A DNA stretch of 5,123 nucleotides from contig DAHVXO010000081.1 in assembly GCA_027356675.1 (NCBI GenBank), positions 1-5,123 on the forward strand. The letters are read 5' to 3'. Shown here piece after piece: positions 1 through 5,123 of this stretch. The notes under the pieces were generated by a model that was not told the DNA's origin, did no database searches, and saw only the letters and a list, made by a program, of their open reading frames with translations. The position numbers and the translations under genes were made by a program. This stretch comes from Symbiobacteriaceae bacterium (lineage in GTDB: Bacteria; Bacillota_E; Symbiobacteriia; Symbiobacteriales; Symbiobacteriaceae). Position 1 is the first letter of the stretch; the number at the start of each line of letters is the position of its first letter.

Positions 1-102
1 ATGGCGGCCCGCAACCTGTCCCAGGAGAATTATCATGCGCTGTACGTCACATCGGGTCCACCGGTGGCGTCGGGGGCCGGAGAGGAGGACCTCGCGTCAT
101 GA
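1..102 (+). CDS. C-terminal end of an unidentified gene upstream of virB4 (partial)
   Basis: Frame 1 is open from the first base to a TGA at 100-102, giving 33 residues that end in GEEDLAS. The first codon reads ATG, but it sits at the window edge, so it is probably internal and the gene probably begins upstream. The tail is hydrophilic and shows no motif I can name. It overlaps the virB4 start by ATGA (99-102), the arrangement of translationally coupled operon genes. In Gram-positive T4SS operons the gene just before virB4 is often a small PrgI/VirB3-like membrane protein; that identity is a guess from position only, because the membrane segments would lie outside the window. Confidence 0.55.
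   Translation: MAARNLSQENYHALYVTSGPPVASGAGEEDLAS
81..88 (+). promoter_or_regulatory. Shine-Dalgarno sequence for virB4
   Basis: AGAGGAGG lies 10 bases before the ATG at 99, inside the end of the upstream coding region. It supports ATG 99 as the true start and independent initiation in addition to coupling through the ATGA overlap. Confidence 0.7.
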
Positions 103-1991
103 AGCTGTTGGAGCGCCTGAGGGGCACCAACCGAAAGGAACAGCCGGAAGTGGCATCCTCGCCAGGGGTGCCAACGGCTGAGCAGTCGGTTCAGGCCCTG
201 GAAGATGGGATACCAAGCCTACATGACTTGATTGCCCCCGGGGGGTTTGACCGCAGCCACCCCGATGTGATGAAGGTTGGACCCTTCTTCGTCAAATCCA
301 TGACCGTCACCGGCCTGCCATCGGAGATCGGTGTGGGGTGGCTAACACCGTTCCTCAGCCACGAGGGACACCTGGATCTGTCGATTCACATTGCTCCCTT
401 TGACGATAGGGCGGCCCTGGGGAGCCTTACGCTGCTGATCACCAAACTTCGTGCGAAGCTCAGGTTTAAGGGACACCTTCAGGGTATCAGTGATGACCTT
501 GCCCGAGCGATCCAGGATGCAGAACGGATCAGAGACCTGGTGGCGAGCAACAAGAGCCGGCTGTTCCGGATGACTGCCGTTGCCAGTTTGTACGACCGCG
601 ACGAGCAGAGACTGAGGGACGCGGCTACGCTGATCGACGGGCGCCTTGCTGGGCGCCGAATCTATGGGAAGTTCCTGGAGGCCCGCCAGGATGAGGCCTA
701 TCAGTCCGTGCTCCCCTTTGGCGTGAACTACGTGAACGACGTCTACCGGACGCTGGACACCTATGGCCTGGGGACCGTACTGCCCTTCACGGACAGTGAC
801 CTGGTGCACCGTGGCGGATACCAGTTTGCCATCAACATGCGAACGGGGTCTCCCATCATCTACAACCCTTACGACAAGGGCTTGCCCAACCACAATATCA
901 TCTGCTACGCCGGCAGCGGCGCGGGCAAGTCGGCGACCGTCAAGACGATGATCGGCCGGGCCATCTTTACCGGCGAGCGCACCGCCGTACTTGATCCGGA
1001 GGGCGAGTATGGGTACGCAGCGGAGGTCCTGGGCGGCGTACGGATCCCTCTCGGGCCCGGAAGCATTTACAAGCTCAACCCATTCGATGTCATTCCCGAG
1101 ACCGATCCTGACACCGGAGCGGTCAGTGTCAAGCTAACAGACAAGGTGCTGGCATTGCTCGACCTCGTTGGAACCATGGTCGGTGGAATGTCGGCGGAAG
1201 AACAGGCTGTGGTGGAAGTCTCGCTGCGCCAGGTCTACAAGGACTATGGCATTACGGCAGATCCAGAAAGCCTTTATGAGCGAGGCCCTTCCATGCCTGA
1301 TCCTGATCGGCCGGGTCTGTTCAAATTCGGCAGGCAGCCACGCAAGATGCCGCAGCTCTCCAACCTGGTAGAAGTTCTCAGAACCCATGAGGGCGCCCGG
1401 CGCGTCGTTGCGTCGCTCGGTCCTTACTACGGGGAGGGTGTTCTCAGTTTCTTTGACTGCCAAAGCACCGTCACGGTTGACAACCAGTGGCTGACGGTTT
1501 TTGACCTCAGCCTGCTCGACGAACGGTTGGGCAAACCGGTGGCGCTGCAAGTTGCCTTGACCTGGCTTTGGGAGAGCTTCGTGAAGAAGAACCCGACACA
1601 GAAGAAACGCGTAGTGGTTGACGAGGCGTGGCTCATGGCCGATTTTGAACCGGCGATGCGGTTTTTGGAAAACTGCGTACGCCGGGCCCGCAAGCGGTCT
1701 GCCGGCTTGACCGTCATTTCCCAGGATTTTCGCAAATTCAGCCAGCACCCACGCGGACCTGCCATTCACAGCAACAGCGGCACGCTCATCCTCCTGCGTT
1801 GTGAAGAGGTCGACCTGCCCCAGATCCAGGAGACCTTTCATTTGAGCGACGGCGAACGGAACTTCATCGGCACCTGCGGCAAAGGCAGCGGGGTTCTGCG
1901 GGTCAAGGGCCGGCCATTCGCATTTCAGGTGGTACACACCGATAGCGAGAAGTCCTGGGTCTACACCACGCCAATCAAGGCGGAGGCGTAG
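99..1991 (+). CDS. virB4: VirB4-family T4SS ATPase (PrgJ/TraE-like conjugation ATPase)
   Basis: This is a complete 630-residue motor ATPase of a conjugative type IV secretion system, expected at the cytoplasmic face of the membrane channel, where it hydrolyses ATP to drive assembly and DNA/protein transfer. The N-terminal half (about residues 40-230) resembles the VirB4/CagE N-terminal domain, with a LPFG at 205-208 before the ATPase core. The P-loop is A-G-S-G-A-G-K-S at 271-278 (Walker A, K277), fitting [AG]x4GK[ST]. A conserved DPEGEY follows at 299-304. Walker B is VVVDEAW with D508-E509. The arginine-rich stretch 528-533 leads into GLTVISQ (Q542), typical of the family. The C-terminal LSDGE-type segment is also present. 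No membrane segment is evident. At 630 residues it is shorter than many VirB4 proteins (commonly near 800), but all core motifs are present, so it appears intact. The start is supported by a good ribosome site and by ATGA overlap with the preceding gene. Family assignment is firm; the closest subfamily is my inference from memory of clostridial homologues. Confidence 0.95.
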   Translation: MKLLERLRGTNRKEQPEVASSPGVPTAEQSVQALEDGIPSLHDLIAPGGFDRSHPDVMKVGPFFVKSMTVTGLPSEIGVGWLTPFLSHEGHLDLSIHIAPFDDRAALGSLTLLITKLRAKLRFKGHLQGISDDLARAIQDAERIRDLVASNKSRLFRMTAVASLYDRDEQRLRDAATLIDGRLAGRRIYGKFLEARQDEAYQSVLPFGVNYVNDVYRTLDTYGLGTVLPFTDSDLVHRGGYQFAINMRTGSPIIYNPYDKGLPNHNIICYAGSGAGKSATVKTMIGRAIFTGERTAVLDPEGEYGYAAEVLGGVRIPLGPGSIYKLNPFDVIPETDPDTGAVSVKLTDKVLALLDLVGTMVGGMSAEEQAVVEVSLRQVYKDYGITADPESLYERGPSMPDPDRPGLFKFGRQPRKMPQLSNLVEVLRTHEGARRVVASLGPYYGEGVLSFFDCQSTVTVDNQWLTVFDLSLLDERLGKPVALQVALTWLWESFVKKNPTQKKRVVVDEAWLMADFEPAMRFLENCVRRARKRSAGLTVISQDFRKFSQHPRGPAIHSNSGTLILLRCEEVDLPQIQETFHLSDGERNFIGTCGKGSGVLRVKGRPFAFQVVHTDSEKSWVYTTPIKAEA

Positions 1992-2042
1992 TCTTCGGGC
2001 GTCAGTCGATAGGTGACTCGCGGTTTGAAACGACTGTGAAGA
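1992..2042 (+). repeat. Inverted repeat in the virB4 / 241-residue-gene gap
   Basis: CAGTCG (2003-2008) is the exact reverse complement of CGACTG (2031-2036). Flanking it, TCTTC (1992-1996) can pair with GAAGA (2038-2042). Together they form an imperfect stem with a 6-versus-1-base internal loop and a 22-base apical loop. A competing short pairing, AGTC (2004-2007) with GACT (2014-2017), is also possible. The 3' arm covers the purine-rich GAAGAGAG that is the only candidate ribosome site for the GTG at 2049. No T-run follows, so it is not a standard intrinsic terminator. A role in RNA processing or translation control is inference. Confidence 0.4.
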
Positions 2043-2048
2043 GAGCGG

Positions 2049-2774
2049 GTGAAGTTCTTGAGTGACTTTCTAACAGTTAGAAAGGCGGCGCCCCTCCTGC
2101 TTGCATTCGGTGTGGTGGCCGTGGCAATGTCCGTCATGGTTTATACCTGGATGAACCTGCCCATGCACGCACCACCTGCGAAACCCATTCAGGGTGAAGA
2201 GGTTGCCGACAAGGGAAAAGTGTCTGGGCCTACGCCACCAGACGCAGCACAGGCCCAAACCCAGTCCGGCTCTGACGAGGAGTCCATCCGGCCATCAGCC
2301 GTGCAGGTCAATCGCATTCCACCCGTTCCCTTCCACGAGTCAACTTCGGGTAAGGTTCTCGTGAAGGCGTTTGCCCTCCTGGCGCAAGGAAGCCAGGAGG
2401 GGGGGCGCTGGCGAGCTCCAGCCACTTTGTGGGACGTGATGGAGCGAGAGCTGCCTTCTCGGGACCTGCCGCCGGGACTGGACGGCTTTCAAACAGCAGT
2501 GCTGCGTCAGGGTCCATTCACGGTGATGGGCCGGCCGTTGGCTGGACCAGTTCTGGGAGAACCGCGGGTAGAACGTGGGCGAACGGTTGACAGCCGCGTT
2601 GTCTACCTCCTCCTGAAACAAGGGGAAACGTGGTGGCAGATCAAGGTCCGGGCGGACTTTCTGACCCTGGGTGACGGCCGCACCCTCATCTCACAGGCTA
2701 CGCTGGCTGTGATGGAGTCCAACCGGTTGGATCCGGGAATATTGCCGCAGTACACCAAGGCCCATGGTGTGTAA
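2049..2774 (+). CDS. Single-pass membrane-anchored protein of unknown family, candidate T4SS scaffold (VirB8/TcpC-like by position)
   Basis: This 241-residue protein is not a family I recognise with confidence. Residues 1-12 are short and basic (R11, K12), then a hydrophobic helix spans about 13-35, predicting an N-in, C-out single-pass protein. Residues 36-95 are a Pro/Gln/Glu/Ser-rich linker. A compact domain follows (about 97-230): a helix-like stretch around 103-113, W128, then VVYLLLKQGETWWQIKV at 184-200 and the DFLTLGDGRTLI segment at 203-214, reading as alternating beta strands. This anchor-linker-small-domain plan is that of VirB8/TcpC-type scaffold proteins with NTF2-like folds, but I see no diagnostic motif and the assignment is inference from architecture and operon place. 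An in-frame TGA at 2037 makes GTG 2049 the first possible start; its ribosome site (GAAGAGAG) is close and weak, and TTG 2058 is an alternative. The 57-base gap before it is the largest in this operon, and its end overlaps the longest reading of the next gene. Confidence 0.85.
   Translation: MKFLSDFLTVRKAAPLLLAFGVVAVAMSVMVYTWMNLPMHAPPAKPIQGEEVADKGKVSGPTPPDAAQAQTQSGSDEESIRPSAVQVNRIPPVPFHESTSGKVLVKAFALLAQGSQEGGRWRAPATLWDVMERELPSRDLPPGLDGFQTAVLRQGPFTVMGRPLAGPVLGEPRVERGRTVDSRVVYLLLKQGETWWQIKVRADFLTLGDGRTLISQATLAVMESNRLDPGILPQYTKAHGV
2374..2401 (+). repeat. Perfect 10-bp intragenic hairpin followed by a G run
   Basis: CCCTCCTGGC (2374-2383) pairs perfectly with GCCAGGAGGG (2392-2401), around an 8-base loop GCAAGGAA (2384-2391). 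It lies inside the coding region of the 241-residue protein (about residues 109-119). Seven consecutive G residues (2399-2405) overlap the 3' arm. There is no T-run, so this is not an intrinsic terminator. The stem is readable directly from the sequence; any biological role is unproven. Confidence 0.6.
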
Positions 2775-2793
2775 ACAGAACAGTGAAGGAGAG

Positions 2794-2799
2794 AGGAGG
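2794..2799 (+). promoter_or_regulatory. Strong Shine-Dalgarno sequence that favours TTG 2809 as start
   Basis: AGGAGG at 2794-2799, within a longer purine tract 2788-2805, ends 9 bases before TTG 2809. The earlier in-frame ATG at 2764 has only AAGG three bases away. If translation began at 2764, this site itself would be coded as GERRGG, a usual sign of an over-extended start. Confidence 0.75.
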
Positions 2800-2808
2800 G
2801 GAGGGCCG

Positions 2809-4866
2809 TTGTGGAAACCGAAGCGCAGGTGGCCACGATGGGCTACCGTAATCATAATGACGGTAGTGCTCCTCATTGCGGTGATCCCGGGCGTTGCCCT
2901 GGCTAACAGTTCCCCCCCGTCAGACGGGATCATAGGGACGCTCCTCGAAGGGCTGGTCGGCGGCGTCCGCTGGATTTTTGAGCAGTTTGGGCTCGTTCCT
3001 ATCGGAGAGCTGGTCTTTGGGATCAAGGCGGACGGAACTCGCGCTGATCTCTTGTTGGGCACCTTCCGGCAGAATGAATGGGATGCGGTGCTCGCCCTCT
3101 GGGTTGGGTTTGAGGCCTTGGTATTCGGGGTGCTCATCGTAATCGGCGCAGGGGCGGCCGGATTGAAGCTTGCCAGATCCGGGGCTGACGATCGCAAGCG
3201 GGCTGAGGCCCTACAGACGCTCCAAAACCTTGGGATTTCAGCGCTCTTGATTGCGATGAGTGGCCCGATCATCTACCTGCTATTCGAAGCCAACGACCTG
3301 TTCATTCAGGTGATGGGCGCGTGGTCACCCGGGCACAACTTTTCGGACATGTGGAACGGCACGGGTGTGGCCTCGGCCATCGGACGGGCTCTGGTGAATG
3401 TCTTCGGGTTGATCACCGAGGTTGCCCTGAACTTCACCTACATGATGCGGAAGTTCGCCCTGCTGGTGCTGGTGGCGATCAGCCCGCTTGCGTTCTATTT
3501 GTTCACGTTTGAGTCGACTCGTAGTGTGACAAAGCTGTGGTTCCAGGAGATCATCTCCAACATCATGATCCAGACGGTTCATAGCATCTTGATCGCTCTG
3601 TTCTTCTGGGCCTACGGTTCAACCGATGCAACGAACTCGACGTGGAGTGCGTTCTGCTTCCTGCTGGTCCTTCAGCCGACGACGAATCTGATCAGGTCAG
3701 TCTTGTCGGGAGGCCGGCAGTCAAACTTCACGGGCATGGGCCTTGCCGCGGCAGCGGTAGGCTTCACCTCGATGGTCGGAGCGGCGAATGCCGTCGGGAC
3801 CGCCGGTACCGCACTGTCGACCATCATGAGGGGCGGTGGCGCAGTCGGCTCGTTGGGATCCCGGGTCATGGGCCAGGTTGCGAGCGGCAACATCTCCCCG
3901 GAGGCCATGGGGGCGCTGGGCGGCATGTCCACAGCCATGGGCATGGCCAACGTCATGCCACCAGCTGGAGTAGCTGCTGGAATCGCAGCGGCCGGGGCTA
4001 CCCCTGTCCCCAACAAGGGGGCTGTGGCAGCCGCCTACGGCCAGTCACCGGACGCGGCCCTCTCCCGTATCCAGCAGGTGACCGAAAGGGCTCGGGACGT
4101 AGGCGGAAAGGTTGGCGCAGGTCTGGGCGCCCTGGCGGGGGCCGGTCTCGCGATCGCCACGGGCGACGGCGCCTTTATTCATGCCGGTGCGGCTGTAGGT
4201 GGGAAGGTGGGCCGTAACGTGGGTGGTGTCGCGGGTGGCACCACCACTCTCGGAGCAGGGGTTGCGCTCAAGGGTGGCAAGGATATCTTTGATGGTGCAA
4301 AGGCGGGCGGCGTAAGCGCCGGCGGTGTAGGTGCTGTTCAAGGCGGGGCCAAGGCTGCCAGTGAAACCCTCAAGAGTTTGATGGGAGGCAACGATCCCAA
4401 TCTCAACGACGTTGAGCGCCGCGAAGCAGTCAAGTTCAACCTGGCAACAACCATCGGCCATATGGCGGCTGGTGGCGCCGGCACCCGGGTCGCCTCCGCA
4501 GTAGCGAACTGGACCAGCAGTCGAAACCGCGCCCGTGCGGGGGTACCGCAGATGGGCCGGGCGCTGGAAACCCACTCGTTTTCTGACGGTGATGTGGTTG
4601 AGTTCCGCGGGCTCCCGAATCGCACTGAGGTGTCTCTGAACGGCCAGCACATCGACATAGCACCCATCTCTAACCCCGAGGCTACCTGGGAGAAGCCTGT
4701 GGTCGAGCAGTTTCGCTTCGGTCCGCTTGAGAGCGGGGGGGTAGGTTGGCAAAAGGTCGAGCCTGGGATGGCACCGCCAGGAGCGCAGAACGTCCCCCCA
4801 CCCCCGCCGGCGCCGCCCAGGCCCAGCTGGGAGCGGACAGGCAAAGCCCGCGGCAGGGTGAGGTGA
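2809..4866 (+). CDS. VirB6/TrbL-like T4SS inner-membrane channel protein with long Gly/Ala-rich C-terminal extension
   Basis: Polytopic membrane protein, likely the channel-forming VirB6/TrbL component of the conjugation machine. From TTG 2809 it has 685 residues; from ATG 2764 it would have 700, and numbering here follows the longer form. A basic start (KPKRRWPRW) and hydrophobic stretch 26-44 end in ALA-N (45-48), a plausible signal-peptidase site. Further hydrophobic segments lie near 109-134, 156-174, 203-225, 231-249, 263-283 and 293-311. RKFALLVLVAISPLAFYLF (229-247) and the W259...Q270..H273 stretch resemble the conserved core of TrbL/VirB6-like proteins. Residues about 324-545 are Gly/Ala-rich with glycine-zipper spacing, VGGKVG twice (446-451, 478-483) and a Met cluster (382-398). 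A more ordinary segment (about 546-670) includes GDVVEFRGLP (609-618). The end is proline-rich (PPPPPAPPRP) and basic. It follows the 241-residue gene closely, and its stop lies within the next gene's ribosome site. Family call rests on topology, motif resemblance and operon context; no enzymatic motif is seen. Confidence 0.85.
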   Translation: MWKPKRRWPRWATVIIMTVVLLIAVIPGVALANSSPPSDGIIGTLLEGLVGGVRWIFEQFGLVPIGELVFGIKADGTRADLLLGTFRQNEWDAVLALWVGFEALVFGVLIVIGAGAAGLKLARSGADDRKRAEALQTLQNLGISALLIAMSGPIIYLLFEANDLFIQVMGAWSPGHNFSDMWNGTGVASAIGRALVNVFGLITEVALNFTYMMRKFALLVLVAISPLAFYLFTFESTRSVTKLWFQEIISNIMIQTVHSILIALFFWAYGSTDATNSTWSAFCFLLVLQPTTNLIRSVLSGGRQSNFTGMGLAAAAVGFTSMVGAANAVGTAGTALSTIMRGGGAVGSLGSRVMGQVASGNISPEAMGALGGMSTAMGMANVMPPAGVAAGIAAAGATPVPNKGAVAAAYGQSPDAALSRIQQVTERARDVGGKVGAGLGALAGAGLAIATGDGAFIHAGAAVGGKVGRNVGGVAGGTTTLGAGVALKGGKDIFDGAKAGGVSAGGVGAVQGGAKAASETLKSLMGGNDPNLNDVERREAVKFNLATTIGHMAAGGAGTRVASAVANWTSSRNRARAGVPQMGRALETHSFSDGDVVEFRGLPNRTEVSLNGQHIDIAPISNPEATWEKPVVEQFRFGPLESGGVGWQKVEPGMAPPGAQNVPPPPPAPPRPSWERTGKARGRVR

Positions 4867-4869
4867 TCC
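4860..4869 (+). promoter_or_regulatory. Extended Shine-Dalgarno sequence overlapping the upstream stop codon
   Basis: GAGGTGATCC matches 10 bases of the sequence complementary to the 3' end of Bacillus-type 16S rRNA. It contains the TGA stop (4864-4866) of the VirB6-like gene and lies at normal distance before GTG 4874. It decides that start and suggests ribosomes ending on one gene can reload on the next. Confidence 0.75.
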
Positions 4870-4873
4870 TCCC

Positions 4874-5123
4874 GTGGAACAGTCGAATATTGCGCAAAAC
4901 CTACTGCAGCAAGGTTTAAGGCTACTTGCCAGGCGGTTATGGAAATGGCTTGTGGCCACATTGGGCCCGTGGCTCCTGATAGCCGTCATAGTCATAGCGA
5001 GTATCGGGTGGCTCCTCAGCAGCGTCTACCGTGGCAACACCGATGACCCCTTGATGAAAGCCGCCTTTCCTGATGGGTGGCTCGATCGGGCTCAGGAGGC
5101 AGTCGATGCCGGTGTGGATCCGG
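4874..5123 (+). CDS. N-terminal part of a membrane-anchored protein, possibly the conjugation cell-wall hydrolase (partial)
   Basis: An open frame from GTG 4874 runs off the window after 83 codons; it starts (M)EQSNIAQNLL. Residues 1-25 are amphipathic and basic (R17, R20, R21, K24), then a strong hydrophobic helix covers about 26-49 (VATLGPWLLIAVIVIASIGW), predicting one anchor with the remainder outside the cell. The outward part visible so far (50-83) is polar and acidic and shows no catalytic motif. Only 7 bases separate it from the upstream stop, with an excellent ribosome site. In Gram-positive T4SS operons the gene after the VirB6-like one is often a bifunctional lysozyme/NlpC-P60 or similar peptidoglycan hydrolase with just such an N-terminal anchor; that is inference from position. 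A VirB8/TcpC-like protein is an alternative. That the gene is real is well supported; its function is not. Confidence 0.75.
   Translation, partial: MEQSNIAQNLLQQGLRLLARRLWKWLVATLGPWLLIAVIVIASIGWLLSSVYRGNTDDPLMKAAFPDGWLDRAQEAVDAGVDP

Noticed and set aside
235..245. CCCCCGGGGGG tract in virB4
   Set aside because: A short self-complementary run without a loop; the frame is intact through it and no function is suggested.
639..657. GGGCGCC repeated twice, 12 bases apart
   Set aside because: Short repeat in coding DNA that encodes ordinary residues; no flanking structure or insertion signature.
1134..1937. Antisense open frame of 267 codons inside virB4
   Set aside because: It lies wholly opposite the conserved ATPase core, including Walker B; a shadow frame typical of GC-rich DNA.
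2811..2906. GTG at 2811, also well placed after the strong ribosome site
   Set aside because: That frame stops after about 31 codons and gives no sensible protein; the TTG two bases earlier opens the long gene.
3642..4217. Same-strand 191-codon open frame inside the VirB6-like gene
   Set aside because: It overlaps the real gene in another frame, and its Gly/Arg/His-rich product is what out-of-frame Gly/Ala codons produce.
4222..4245. GGTGGTG / CACCACC inverted repeat in the Gly-rich coding region
   Set aside because: Seven base pairs in DNA made largely of GGT/GGC glycine and ACC threonine codons is expected by composition.
4045..4995. Long antisense open frame (316 codons) over the VirB6-like gene end
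   Set aside because: It is antisense to a well-supported membrane protein gene and to the start of the next gene. Its composition looks like GC-rich shadow coding, and no domain is recognisable.

Overview
The window is a slice of a conjugative type IV secretion (T4SS) operon. All genes lie on the + strand with short gaps or overlaps. It contains no tRNA, rRNA, transposase or CRISPR array. The likely host is a Gram-positive bacterium, probably a GC-rich Bacillota (Firmicutes) lineage. Three things point there: the VirB4 ATPase resembles the PrgJ/clostridial-type VirB4 proteins known to me; GTG and TTG starts are preceded by strong Shine-Dalgarno sequences, one matching the Bacillus-type anti-SD over 10 bases; and no outer-membrane T4SS parts (VirB7/9/10 type) are seen. 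Genus cannot be read from the sequence, and a plasmid cannot be told from an integrated conjugative element.

Layout. Bases 1-102 hold the C-terminal end of an unidentified gene that overlaps the next one by ATGA. Bases 99-1991 encode a complete 630-residue VirB4-type ATPase, the motor that energises assembly and transfer. After a 57-base gap carrying an inverted repeat comes a 241-residue, single-pass membrane protein of unrecognised family (2049-2774), which contains a perfect 10-bp hairpin within its coding sequence. Bases 2809-4866 (or from 2764) encode a large VirB6/TrbL-like polytopic channel protein. It has a signal peptide, about six further membrane segments, a Gly/Ala-rich extension of over 200 residues, a small C-terminal segment and a proline-rich tail. 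From 4874 the start of another membrane-anchored protein runs off the window; by operon position it may be the cell-wall hydrolase, but no catalytic domain is visible.

How they would work together: the VirB4 ATPase docks at the cytoplasmic face of the membrane complex, the VirB6-like protein forms the inner-membrane channel core, and the single-pass protein is placed where a VirB8/TcpC-like scaffold would be expected. The last gene may open the peptidoglycan. No promoter or intrinsic terminator was recognised; tight spacing suggests one polycistronic message starting upstream of the window and continuing beyond it. The points most worth following up are the unassigned 241-residue protein, the two inverted repeats around and inside its gene, the start-codon revision of the VirB6-like gene and that protein's long low-complexity C-terminal extension.
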